In this document: positions 1 to 8,099 of the stretch, one piece after another | How positions within the stretch are numbered: the first letter of the stretch is position 1 | Layout: each line of letters begins with the position of its first letter | Source: Rubrivivax sp. | GTDB lineage: Bacteria > Pseudomonadota > Gammaproteobacteria > Burkholderiales > Burkholderiaceae_C | Direction: 5' to 3' | Length of the DNA stretch: 44,036 bases | NCBI GenBank assembly: GCA_016788525.1 | Contig: JAEUPD010000117.1 | Coordinates: 1 to 44,036 of the forward strand | Translations under genes and position numbers: made by a program | Notes under the pieces: generated by a model | Databases searched by the model: none | Told to the model about the DNA's origin: nothing | What the model saw: the letters and a program-made list of their open reading frames with translations, nothing else

Positions 1-543
1 CAGCGGCGTGTAGACCAGCAGGTTCTTCCACACGCTGTCGCTCCAGCCCTGCACCGGAAACCAGCCGAGCTGGAAGCCGAACACGTACTGGCCGATGATC
101 ACGTAGACCAGGAAGCTGATCGACAGCGCCACCGTGGTGGCCACCATGATCGTGCGGTCGGTCAGCGAGCCGCGCTTGTAGGCCACCCACATCGCGATGG
201 GCAGCGCCAGCAGCACGTCGAGCACGAGGATGGGCACCATCACCGTCAGCGTGGCCGGCAGCCGCGTGGCAAACAGGTTGCTCACCGCCTCGTTGGTGGC
301 CCAGCTCTTGCCCCAGTCGAAGGTGAAGATCTGCTTGACGAAGATCCACAGCTGGAACCACACCGGTTCGTCCAGCCCGAGCGTCTGGCGGATGGCCTTG
401 ATCTGCTCGGGGCTGGCGTTCAGGCCGCCCAGCACCTCGGCCGGGTCACCACCGAAGTACTTGAACAGGAAGAACACCAGCAGCACCACGCCCGCGAGCG
501 TAGGGAACATCTGCCACAGGCGGCGTATCAGGTAGGCGGTCAT
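1..543 (-). CDS. ABC transporter permease, DppB/OppB type (3' end outside window)
   Basis: This is the N-terminal 181 residues of an inner-membrane permease for a peptide/nickel-type ABC importer; the rest lies beyond base 1. The start ATG is at 543 and follows a GGGGTGA ribosome-binding sequence. The protein opens with MTAYLIRRLWQMFP, the usual N-terminus of DppB/OppB-like subunits, followed by a first membrane helix at about residues 9-27. A periplasmic stretch contains GGDPAEVLGGL, LGLDEPVW and FDWGKSW, all typical of the family. Further helices lie at about 105-120 and 135-155. The EAA loop that contacts the ATPase is not in the window. It diverges from three solute-binding protein genes, so these are probably parts of one importer. 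The substrate cannot be read from the sequence. Confidence 0.9.
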   Translation of the reverse strand, partial: MTAYLIRRLWQMFPTLAGVVLLVFFLFKYFGGDPAEVLGGLNASPEQIKAIRQTLGLDEPVWFQLWIFVKQIFTFDWGKSWATNEAVSNLFATRLPATLTVMVPILVLDVLLALPIAMWVAYKRGSLTDRTIMVATTVALSISFLVYVIIGQYVFGFQLGWFPVQGWSDSVWKNLLVYTPL

Positions 544-738
544 CGCCGTTCACCCCGCGGGCCACGGCCTCGTGAGCGGTGGCCGAATTGAAAGACGGCG
601 CGAGTGTAGGGGCCGCCCCACGCCGGCCAGCCCGTGATTTCCCCCTGGCAACCCGCGGGTCCGTGCCGGACAAACACCGGGGCCCCGTGGTGGCGCGCGG
701 CCTAGACTCTCGGCCCTGCCCGCTCCTGAAGCCGGACC

Positions 739-2601
739 ATGAAGCGACGCCCCCTGCTGGCGCTGGCCGCGAGCCTGGCGCTGCCTGCCGCCCATCCGCG
801 CGCCGCCGCCCCCGAGGCGGGGCCGGCCGCGCGTGCCGGTGCCCACGCCGGCAACGGCCAGAAGGTGCTGCGCTACGCCTTCCCGATTGCCGAGACCAAC
901 TTCGACCCGGCGCAGATCACCGACCTGTATTCGCGCACCGTGGTCGCTGCCATTCTCGAGGCGCCGCTCGAGTACGCGTTCCTGGCGCGGCCGGTGACGA
1001 TGCGCCCGGGCACCTGCGAGTCGATGCCCGAAGTCTCCGCCGACTTCCGCACCTTCACCTTCCGCATCAAGCCGGGCATCCACTTCGCCGACGACGAGGC
1101 CTTCAAGGGCCGGCGGCGCGAGCTCGTCGCCGCCGACTATGTCTACAGCCTCAAGCGCCACTTCGACCCGCGATGGAAGAGCGGCAACCTGTACCTGCTG
1201 GAGAACGACAAGATCCTCGGCCTCACCGAGCTGCGCCGCGAGGCGATCGAGAAGAAGCAGCCATTCAACTACGACCGCGAGGTCGAGGGCCTGCGGGCGC
1301 TGGACCGCCACACCTTCCAGGTGAAGCTGGCCGACCCCAAGCCGCGCTTCCTGCAGCACTTCACCGACGCCAGCTTCACCGGCGCCGTGGCACGCGAGGT
1401 GGTGGAGTTCTACGGCGACAAGATCGGCGAGCACCCGGTGGGCACCGGCGCCTACCGGCTGGCGGCCTGGAAGCGCAGCTCGCGCATCGTGCTGGCGAAG
1501 AACCCCAACTACCGCGAAGTCCGGTACGACGAAGCACCGCCGGGCGGTGATGCGCGCCTCGTGAAGCAGGCCGCGCAGCTCAAGGGCCAGCGCATGCCGT
1601 TCATCGACCGCATCGAGATCGCCGTCATCGAAGAGACGCAGCCGCGCTGGATCTCGTTCCTGGCCGAGGAGGCCGACGTCATCGAGAACGTGCCGGCCGA
1701 GTTCGCCGCCAGCGCGTTTCCGAACAACCGGCTCGCGCCGCACCTGGCCAAGCGCGGCATGCAGATGGTGCGCTACGCGCGCGCCGATGTCTCGGTGAGC
1801 TACTTCGGCATGGAGCACCCGGTGGTCGGCGGCTACGAGCCGCACAAGGTGGCGCTGCGCCGCGCCATCTCGCTGGCGGTGGATGTCGAGCGCGAGATTC
1901 GCCTGGTGCGCAACGGCCAGGCCGTGCCGGCGCAGGGGCCCATCGCCCCCGGCGTGTGGGGCCACGACCCGGCGTTCAAGAGCTCGATGAGCGAATACAA
2001 CCTGCCGCGTGCCAAGGCGCTGCTGGACCTGCACGGTTACGTCGACCGCAACGGCGACGGCTGGCGCGAGCAGCCCGACGGGCAGCCGCTGGTGCTGGAG
2101 TACGCCACCACCCCCGACCAGCTCGCCCGCCGCAGCGTCGAGCAGTGGCAGCGCAACATGACGGCGCTGGGCGTGAAGATCGAGTTCAAGACCGCCAAGT
2201 GGCCCGAGAACCTCAAGAGCAGCCGCGCCGGCAAGCTGATGATGTGGGGCGTGGGCTGGAGTGCCGGCAATCCCGACGGCGACACCTTTCTGGCGCTGGG
2301 ATACGGGCCGAACAAGGGCCAGGCCAACCACGCGCGCTTCAACCTGCCAGCCTTCAACGCGCTGTACGAGAAGCAGCGCGGCTTGCCCGACGGCCCCGAG
2401 CGCGCAGCGGCCATGCGCGACGCGGCGCGCCTGATGGTGGCCTACATGCCCTACAAGATCCACGTGCACCGCGTGTGGACTGATCTGGCCCAGCCATGGA
2501 TGGTGGGCTACAGCCGCAACGTCTTCGTGCGCGAGTTCTTCAGGTACGTCGACGTCGACCTGGCCGAGCTGCAGCGGCGTGGCGGCGGCGCTCCGCATTG
2601 A
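739..2601 (+). CDS. ABC transporter solute-binding protein, family 5 (first of three paralogs)
   Basis: A 620-residue periplasmic binding protein of the SBP_bac_5 family (oligopeptide/dipeptide/nickel type), which delivers its ligand to an ABC permease. The N-terminus MKRRPLLALAASLALPAAH is an export signal with a twin-arginine-like RR. Family features include LRYAFPIAETNFDPAQ near the mature N-terminus, FTFRIKPGIHFADD, HPVGTGAYRL, the region before FIDRIEIAVIEE, and a C-terminal lobe with ALRRAISLAVD. A DRNGDG loop begins at D436 and resembles a calcium-binding EF-hand loop; all three paralogs keep it. The gene is followed by a second paralog after 50 bp, so the two are probably cotranscribed. 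The ribosome-binding site is weak. The ligand is unknown. Confidence 0.93.
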   Translation: MKRRPLLALAASLALPAAHPRAAAPEAGPAARAGAHAGNGQKVLRYAFPIAETNFDPAQITDLYSRTVVAAILEAPLEYAFLARPVTMRPGTCESMPEVSADFRTFTFRIKPGIHFADDEAFKGRRRELVAADYVYSLKRHFDPRWKSGNLYLLENDKILGLTELRREAIEKKQPFNYDREVEGLRALDRHTFQVKLADPKPRFLQHFTDASFTGAVAREVVEFYGDKIGEHPVGTGAYRLAAWKRSSRIVLAKNPNYREVRYDEAPPGGDARLVKQAAQLKGQRMPFIDRIEIAVIEETQPRWISFLAEEADVIENVPAEFAASAFPNNRLAPHLAKRGMQMVRYARADVSVSYFGMEHPVVGGYEPHKVALRRAISLAVDVEREIRLVRNGQAVPAQGPIAPGVWGHDPAFKSSMSEYNLPRAKALLDLHGYVDRNGDGWREQPDGQPLVLEYATTPDQLARRSVEQWQRNMTALGVKIEFKTAKWPENLKSSRAGKLMMWGVGWSAGNPDGDTFLALGYGPNKGQANHARFNLPAFNALYEKQRGLPDGPERAAAMRDAARLMVAYMPYKIHVHRVWTDLAQPWMVGYSRNVFVREFFRYVDVDLAELQRRGGGAPH

Positions 2602-2651
2602 CGCGACGTCGACGCAGTCGAAGACGCCATGAAGCCGCAGGAGCCTTGCCC

Positions 2652-4496
2652 ATGAAACGCCGCGAGTCCCTGGCCCGCCTGGGCACACTGTCGGCTGCCG
2701 CCACCCTGCCGGGGTGGCTGTCGCCACCCGCCGCCGCTGCGGAGCCCGCCGGCAACGGCAAGGGCCTCTCCGGCCAGCGCGTGCTGCGCTATGCCGTCGC
2801 TGCGGCCGAAACCAACTTCGACCCGGCGCAGATCAACGACCAGACCTCGCGCAACTTCACCTCGCACATCTTCGAGTCGCTGTACACCTACGACCACCTG
2901 GCGCGGCCGCCGCGCCTGGTGCCGCTGGTGGCCGACGGCGAGCCGGTGGCCGAAGACGAGTTCAGGCGCTGGACCTTCAAGGTCCGCCCCGGCATCTACT
3001 ACGCCGCCGACGCCGCCTTCAAGGGGCAGCGGCGCGAGCTGGTCGCCGCCGACTTCCTCTACGCCATCAAGCGCTACGCCGACCCCGCGCTGAAGAGCCC
3101 GCTGTGGGCCAGCGTCGAGAACTTCAAGGTCCTGGGCTTGGCCGAAGTGCGCAAGGAGGCGCTGGACAAGAAGGCGCGCTTTGACTACGACCGCCCGGTC
3201 GAGGGCATGAAGGTGCTGGACCGCTACACGTTCCAGCTGCAACTGGCCGAGCCTCGGCCGCGCTTCAAGGAGAACATGGGGGTGCCGGACCTCTTCGGCC
3301 CCGTGGCGCGCGAAGTGGCCGAGTTCTATGGCGACAAGATCGGCGAGCACCCGGTGGGCACGGGCCCGTTCGTGCTGGCACAGTGGCGGCGCAGTTCGCT
3401 GGTGGTGTTCGAGCGCAACCCGAGCTACCGCGAACGAGTGTGGGACTGCCAGCCCGCTGTTGACGACACCGAGGGCCAGGCCATCGCCGCCAGGTTGCGC
3501 GGCAAGAAGCTGCCGCTGGTGGACCGCGTGGAGGTGGCCATCATCGAGGAGAGCCAGCCGCGCTGGCTGGCCTTCGTCAACGGCGAGCACGACTTCCTTG
3601 ACCGCCTGCCCAACGAGTTCGTCGGCATCGCGATGCCCGGCGGCAAGGTGGCGCCCAATCTGGCCAAGAAGGGCGTTCGCGGCGAGGTCACGCTGCAGGC
3701 CGACGTCACCTTCTACTACTTCAACATGGAAGACCCGGTGGTCGGCGGCATGGATGCGCCGCGCGTGGCGCTGCGCCGCGCCATCGGGTTGGCCATCGAC
3801 ACCGATCGCGAGATCCGCCTCGTGCGCCGCGGCATGGCCATCCGTGCCCAGGGGCCCATCGTGCCGCACACCACCGGCTACGACCCCAGGTTCAGGAGCG
3901 AGATGAGCGAGTACAGCCCGGCGCGCGCCAAGGCGTTGCTCGAGCTGCACGGCTATGTCGACCGCGACGGCGACGGCTGGCGCGAGAAGCCCGATGGCAC
4001 GCCGCTGGTGCTGGAGGTGGCCACGCAGCCCTCGCAGCTGGACCGCCAGTTCAACGAGCTGTTCCGGCGCAACATGGACCTCATCGGCATCCGCACCGAG
4101 TTCAAGATCGCCAAGTGGCCCGAGAACCTGAAGGCCAGCCGTGCAGGCAAGCTGCAGATCTGGTCGCTGTCTTCGCTGGGCTCCGGCGGCGACGGGCAGG
4201 GCATGATCACCCGCTACTTCGGGCCGCAGGGCGGGAACCAGAACCTGCCGCGCTTCAAGCATCCGCGCATGGACGCCATTCACGAGCGCATGACCGTGCT
4301 GCCCGACGGCCCCGAGCGCCTGGCGCTGTTCGCCGAGGCGGTGAAGCTGGCGGTGGCCTACATGCCCTACAAGTTCCAGGTGCACCGGCTGGTGGCCGAC
4401 ATGATGCACGCCAACGTCTTCGGCTACCGCCGCCCGGCCTACTGGAACGGCTGGTGGCACTTCATCGACTTGGCGCCCGGCCCCAGCCCGGCTTGA
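2652..4496 (+). CDS. ABC transporter solute-binding protein, family 5 (second of three paralogs)
   Basis: A 614-residue paralog of the preceding gene. The reading frame is open further upstream, to 2496, but ATG 2652 is the sensible start. It gives the signal peptide MKRRESLARLGTLSAAATLP, a good twin-arginine type leader ending in PPAAAAEP, and avoids overlap with the upstream gene. The body keeps the family landmarks: AETNFDPAQINDQ, FKVRPGIYYAAD, HPVGTGPFVLAQW, IEESQPRWLAFVNGEHD and a DRDGDG loop at about D437. It differs most from its neighbours near the C-terminus, where SLSSLGSGGDGQ replaces the GWSAGNPDGD-type segment of the other two. That difference may alter ligand choice. It acts in the periplasm, presumably with the divergent permease. 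Confidence 0.92.
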   Translation: MKRRESLARLGTLSAAATLPGWLSPPAAAAEPAGNGKGLSGQRVLRYAVAAAETNFDPAQINDQTSRNFTSHIFESLYTYDHLARPPRLVPLVADGEPVAEDEFRRWTFKVRPGIYYAADAAFKGQRRELVAADFLYAIKRYADPALKSPLWASVENFKVLGLAEVRKEALDKKARFDYDRPVEGMKVLDRYTFQLQLAEPRPRFKENMGVPDLFGPVAREVAEFYGDKIGEHPVGTGPFVLAQWRRSSLVVFERNPSYRERVWDCQPAVDDTEGQAIAARLRGKKLPLVDRVEVAIIEESQPRWLAFVNGEHDFLDRLPNEFVGIAMPGGKVAPNLAKKGVRGEVTLQADVTFYYFNMEDPVVGGMDAPRVALRRAIGLAIDTDREIRLVRRGMAIRAQGPIVPHTTGYDPRFRSEMSEYSPARAKALLELHGYVDRDGDGWREKPDGTPLVLEVATQPSQLDRQFNELFRRNMDLIGIRTEFKIAKWPENLKASRAGKLQIWSLSSLGSGGDGQGMITRYFGPQGGNQNLPRFKHPRMDAIHERMTVLPDGPERLALFAEAVKLAVAYMPYKFQVHRLVADMMHANVFGYRRPAYWNGWWHFIDLAPGPSPA

Positions 4497-4533
4497 CACA
4501 CCGCACCCGCGACGCAGCGGCAGCACGCTGGCG

Positions 4534-6348
4534 ATGAAGCGACGCGACCTCCTGACACGCGCCGCCGCCGCGTGGCCGATGACCGATGCGCTGGCGCGCG
4601 CGGCAGAACCCGCCAGCGGCCACACCGGCGAGAAGGTCTTCCGCTACGCCTTGAACACCGCGGAGACCGGCTTCGACCCGCCGCGCGTGTCTGACCAGAG
4701 TTCGATCCGCGTGCTGGCGCACATCTTCGAGCCCCCGCTGGCGTGGGATCGGCTCGCGCGCCCGGCCAAGCTGGTGCCGCTGGTGGCCGCCGCGCTGCCC
4801 GAGGTGAGCGACGAACACTGCCGCTTCGTCTTCACCATCCGCCCGGGCATCTTCTTTGCCGATGACCCGGCGTTCGAAGGCCGGCCGCGCGAGCTGGTGG
4901 CCAGCGACTTCGTCTACACGATCAAACGCTTCTACGACCCCGCGCTGCGCAGCGAGTGGCTGTACCAGTGGGAGAACGCCAAGATCCTCGGCCTGTCGGA
5001 GCTGCGCAAGCGCGTGCTCGAACAGAGGAAGCCCTTTCCGTACGACGAGGAGGTGGCCGGCCTGCGCGCACTCGACCGCTACCGCTTCGAAGTGCGGCTG
5101 GCCGACCCGGCACCTCGCTTTGCCGCCAACTTCACCTCCTTCACGCTGGCCGGTGCCGTGGCCCGCGAGGTCATCGAGCGCTACCAGGCCGACCCGCAAG
5201 CGCATCCGGTGGGCACCGGCCCCTTCAGGCTGCACCAGTGGCGGCGCGCCTCGCACATCGTGCTCACGAAGAACCCGCGCTTTCGCGAGCAGCGTTTTGC
5301 GGCCGATCCGCCCGACGATGACCCGGTCGCGCAGGCCCATGCCAGGCGCCTGGCCGGCGCGCGCGCCCCGCTGGTCGACCGGCTGGAGTTCAGCGTCATC
5401 GAAGAGAGCCAGCCACGCTGGCTGGCATTCCTCAATGGCGAGCATGACGCGATCGCCATGCCGGTGGACCTGGCCGGCCTGGCCGTGCCCGGTGGTCAGC
5501 TGGCGCCGTACCTGGTGCGCCGCGGCATCCAGCTCGAGCGGCAGATGGCGCCCAGCATCACGCACACGTTCTTCAACTTCGACGACCCGCTGGTGGGCGG
5601 CTACACGCCCGACAAGGTGGCCCTGCGCCGTGCCGTCATGCTGGCCTTCGACAGCGCGCTGGAGGCGCGGCTGGTGTTCAGCGGCCAGGCCCTGCCGGCG
5701 CAGAGCATGGTGCCGCCCGGCTGCTACGGCGCGGTGGAGCCGGGCGAGATCACCGAGATGAGCCGCTCGAACCCGGCGCGCGCGGCGGCCCTGCTGGACA
5801 TGTACGGCTACGTCGATCGCAACGGCGACGGCTTTCGCGAGCAGCCCGATGGCAAGCCGCTCGTGCTGCGCATCGGCTTCCTGCCCGACCAGCGCTCGCG
5901 CCGTTCGAGCGACCTGTGGTTCAAGCGCATGAAGGCCGTGGGCCTGCGCACGCAGTTCGAGGTGGCGCCATTCGCCGAGCAGATCCGCCGCGCACTGGCC
6001 GGAACGCTGATGATGTGGGGCTACACCTGGAGCGCCAGCTCGCCCGACGGAGACTTCTTCCTCGGCCTCGCGTACGGCCCCAACGCCGAGCAGAGCAACG
6101 ACGCGCGCTTCAAGCTGGCGGCCTTCGACCGCCTGTACGAGCGCCAGCGCGTGCTACCCGACGGCCCCGAGCGCCTGGCGCTGATGCGCGAGGCGAACAA
6201 GATCATGCTGGCCTACACGCCCTACATCGCGCACCTGCACCAGGTCAACAACGACCTGCTGCACGCGCACGTGCGCGGGCCGATGCGCCAGCCGTTCAGC
6301 GCCGACTGGTTCCGCTGGATCGACGTGGGCGCGACGTCGCCGGTCTGA
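4534..6348 (+). CDS. ABC transporter solute-binding protein, family 5 (third of three paralogs)
   Basis: A 604-residue member of the same array, 37 bp after the second gene. The N-terminus MKRRDLLTRAAAAWPM has the RRDLL pattern of a Tat leader but only a short, weak hydrophobic stretch, so the export route is uncertain. Landmarks are AETGFDPPRVSDQS, FTIRPGIFFADD, HPVGTGPFRLHQW, VIEESQPRWLAFLNGEHD, ALRRAVMLAFDSA and a DRNGDG loop at about D428. The C-terminal region TWSASSPDGDFFLGLAYGP matches the first paralog better than the second. A 7-bp hairpin lies 30 bp after the stop. The array is intact with no sign of decay, which suggests that the three proteins serve different ligands or conditions. 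Confidence 0.92.
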   Translation: MKRRDLLTRAAAAWPMTDALARAAEPASGHTGEKVFRYALNTAETGFDPPRVSDQSSIRVLAHIFEPPLAWDRLARPAKLVPLVAAALPEVSDEHCRFVFTIRPGIFFADDPAFEGRPRELVASDFVYTIKRFYDPALRSEWLYQWENAKILGLSELRKRVLEQRKPFPYDEEVAGLRALDRYRFEVRLADPAPRFAANFTSFTLAGAVAREVIERYQADPQAHPVGTGPFRLHQWRRASHIVLTKNPRFREQRFAADPPDDDPVAQAHARRLAGARAPLVDRLEFSVIEESQPRWLAFLNGEHDAIAMPVDLAGLAVPGGQLAPYLVRRGIQLERQMAPSITHTFFNFDDPLVGGYTPDKVALRRAVMLAFDSALEARLVFSGQALPAQSMVPPGCYGAVEPGEITEMSRSNPARAAALLDMYGYVDRNGDGFREQPDGKPLVLRIGFLPDQRSRRSSDLWFKRMKAVGLRTQFEVAPFAEQIRRALAGTLMMWGYTWSASSPDGDFFLGLAYGPNAEQSNDARFKLAAFDRLYERQRVLPDGPERLALMREANKIMLAYTPYIAHLHQVNNDLLHAHVRGPMRQPFSADWFRWIDVGATSPV

Positions 6349-6377
6349 TCAGGGCCGTTCGGCCATCGAAACAGCAA

Positions 6378-6396
6378 GGGCGGCTCGTGGCCGCCC
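6378..6396. terminator. Hairpin between convergent genes
   Basis: GGGCGGC at 6378-6384 pairs perfectly with GCCGCCC at 6390-6396 around a TCGTG loop. It sits between the end of the third solute-binding protein gene and the end of the convergent OmpA-like gene. No T-run follows on either strand, so it is only a candidate bidirectional terminator. Confidence 0.4.
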
Positions 6397-6468
6397 CTGG
6401 GTTGCACCGCCGTTGCGCCCGACTCCCTGCGCCGGGCTCCGGCTCGCGTCTGTTCGGCTGCAGGTCCG

Positions 6469-7128
6469 TCAGTTGGCCTGCGAGACGATGGTCACCCGAC
6501 GGTTCTCGGCCGCGGCGACGTCGGCCCTGTTCATCAGGTTGCTCGATCCCTTGCCCACGGCTTCGATGCGCTCGGCAGCCAGGCCATGCCTGCTGATGAG
6601 GTAGCCGCGCACGGTCTCGGCACGCGCTTGCGAGAGCTTGAGGTTGCGCTCTTCGCTGCCGCGGGGGTCGGCGTGGCCTTCGATGGTGAAGCGCACGCCG
6701 GCCAGGCGCTCGGACTTCATCGCCGCGGCCAGCACATCCAGCGCACTGCGCGCCTGCGTCGTGAGGTCGGCCTTGTCGGTGACGAAGGTGACGAGGATCG
6801 AGGCGCGTGCGGTCTGCGTTGCCGCGGCACCCGCCGCTGCGGTGCCGGCGGTGGCGCCGGCGGCCACCGGCGGGCGTACCGCGGGCCGGAAGCTGCGCGT
6901 GCGCACACCTTCTTCAGGGGCCGAAGCGGCGGGCGGGGGCGTCAGCGCATCGACCAGCGCGCGCTCGGTGACCTGGCCCTCGCGCAGCACGCGTTCCTGT
7001 GCGAGGGCGGGGCCGGCGGCCAGGGTCGCGGCCAGCGCAGCCAGGCCCGCAACGCCGGCAAGGCCGGCCAGCCGGGCATGCAGCGAGCTGCGGCGTGTGG
7101 CGTGGGGCAGGGGCGGAGTGCGGTTCAT
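6469..7128 (-). CDS. OmpA-family periplasmic protein (peptidoglycan-binding domain)
   Basis: A 219-residue exported protein. ATG 7128 is chosen because GAGGGAAG lies just upstream at good spacing; the frame is open to 7245 but without a better start. Residues 1-43 form a signal peptide ending in GPALA before QERV. A short proline/alanine-rich linker follows, then an OmpA-like C-terminal domain from about residue 110 (ILVTFVTDKADL). The domain contains EGHADPRGSEERNLKLS and SQARAETVRGYL, which supply the Asp and Arg that bind diaminopimelate in peptidoglycan. There is no beta-barrel or obvious lipobox, so it is probably soluble in the periplasm or held by peptidoglycan. It is divergent from the response-regulator gene, which shares its upstream region. 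Confidence 0.88.
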   Translation of the reverse strand: MNRTPPLPHATRRSSLHARLAGLAGVAGLAALAATLAAGPALAQERVLREGQVTERALVDALTPPPAASAPEEGVRTRSFRPAVRPPVAAGATAGTAAAGAAATQTARASILVTFVTDKADLTTQARSALDVLAAAMKSERLAGVRFTIEGHADPRGSEERNLKLSQARAETVRGYLISRHGLAAERIEAVGKGSSNLMNRADVAAAENRRVTIVSQAN

Positions 7129-7287
7129 GGTGCTTCCCTCGGTTTCAGTTGGCGGCAGGGTACTCAGCGAATGGTAGGACAAGCCGGTTGACGAGGCCGC
7201 CCCCCAGGAGGGTTGTCGGGTTTCCTCCCGCCGGCGGAGCGGCATGGCGGCATTGAGCCATTTCGCCCTGCCCGTGAACAGGAGACC

Positions 7288-7330
7288 AAGGTATCACCCC
7301 GACCGCGGCGGCGCCGGGGCGTGATACCTT
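7288..7330. promoter_or_regulatory. Perfect 10-bp inverted repeat in divergent promoter region
   Basis: AAGGTATCAC at 7288-7297 is repeated in perfect inverted form as GTGATACCTT at 7321-7330, with a 23-bp GC-rich spacer. The arms are unusually AT-rich for this genome. They lie 32 bp before the response-regulator start and in the region shared with the divergent OmpA-like gene. This fits an operator for a dimeric regulator, possibly the LuxR-type response regulator itself. A transcript hairpin (5' UTR structure) is the alternative. No T-run follows, so an intrinsic terminator is unlikely. Confidence 0.5.
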
Positions 7331-7361
7331 GCCGCTCCGCCGACCGAGCAAGCCGACCCTC

Positions 7362-8099
7362 ATGAGTGCCGCCGCCCCCGTTTCCCCTGCGCACGGTTCG
7401 GTGCTGCTGGCCGACGACCACGGTCTGGTGCGCCATGGCCTGCAGCTGCTGATCGCCGAGGTGCTGCCACAGCTGCGCGTGCACCTGGCGGGGTCGCTGG
7501 CCGAGGCCGTGCAACTGCTGGGCATGGCCGGCCGCTTCGACCTGGTGCTGCTGGACCTGACCCTGTCCGACGTGCATGGCATGGCCGGGCTGAGGCGGCT
7601 GCGCGAGGACTTCCCGTACGTGCCGGTGGTCATCCTCTCGGCGCAGGACGACCGCGACACGGTGCTGGCGGCGCTGGACGCCGGCGCGATGGGCTTCATC
7701 TCCAAGGCGGCCGCGCCGGCCGAACTGCGCGACGCGCTGACCCACGTGCTTGTCGAACGGCGCATCCATCTGCCCCAGTCGGTTTCCGGCGGCATGGCGG
7801 CCCAGGCGCCCGAAGGCGGCGGGCGCGACCTGGCCGAGCTGGCGCGACTGGGCCTGACCGAGCGGCAGATCGAAGTACTGGGCTATGTCGTCCAGGGCCT
7901 GCGCAACAAGGAGATCGCGCGCCTGCTCGACCGCTCGGAGGTGGTGGTGAAAAAGCACGTCACCGCCACTTTGCAGGCGCTGGGCGCGCCCAACCGCACC
8001 AAGCTGCTGGTGCTGCTCAGCCAGCGCGGCTACCGCGTGCCCTCGCTGCGCCCGGGCCGGGAGGATGCCGGCCCGGACGACGGCGACCCCCAAGCGTGA
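7362..8099 (+). CDS. DNA-binding response regulator, NarL/FixJ (LuxR) family
   Basis: A 245-residue two-component output protein. An N-terminal receiver domain (about residues 12-130) has the acidic pair D18-D19, the phospho-acceptor D65 in LVLLDLTLSD, S93 in ILSAQ and K115 in FISKAA. A C-terminal LuxR helix-turn-helix (about 165-225) contains LTERQIEVLGYVVQG and NKEIARLLDRSEVVVKKHV. ATG 7362 is preferred to an upstream TTG at 7329, which would put the start inside the inverted repeat. The kinase gene downstream starts inside this gene's stop codon (GTGA), so the pair is translationally coupled and very probably cognate. The target genes are unknown; the divergent OmpA-like gene is an obvious candidate. 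Confidence 0.93.
   Translation: MSAAAPVSPAHGSVLLADDHGLVRHGLQLLIAEVLPQLRVHLAGSLAEAVQLLGMAGRFDLVLLDLTLSDVHGMAGLRRLREDFPYVPVVILSAQDDRDTVLAALDAGAMGFISKAAAPAELRDALTHVLVERRIHLPQSVSGGMAAQAPEGGGRDLAELARLGLTERQIEVLGYVVQGLRNKEIARLLDRSEVVVKKHVTATLQALGAPNRTKLLVLLSQRGYRVPSLRPGREDAGPDDGDPQA

Noticed and set aside
550-4625. Two long minus-strand open frames opposite the solute-binding protein genes
   Set aside because: Low-complexity Val/Leu/Ala/His composition mirrors the plus-strand codon use; the plus-strand products have clear family motifs.
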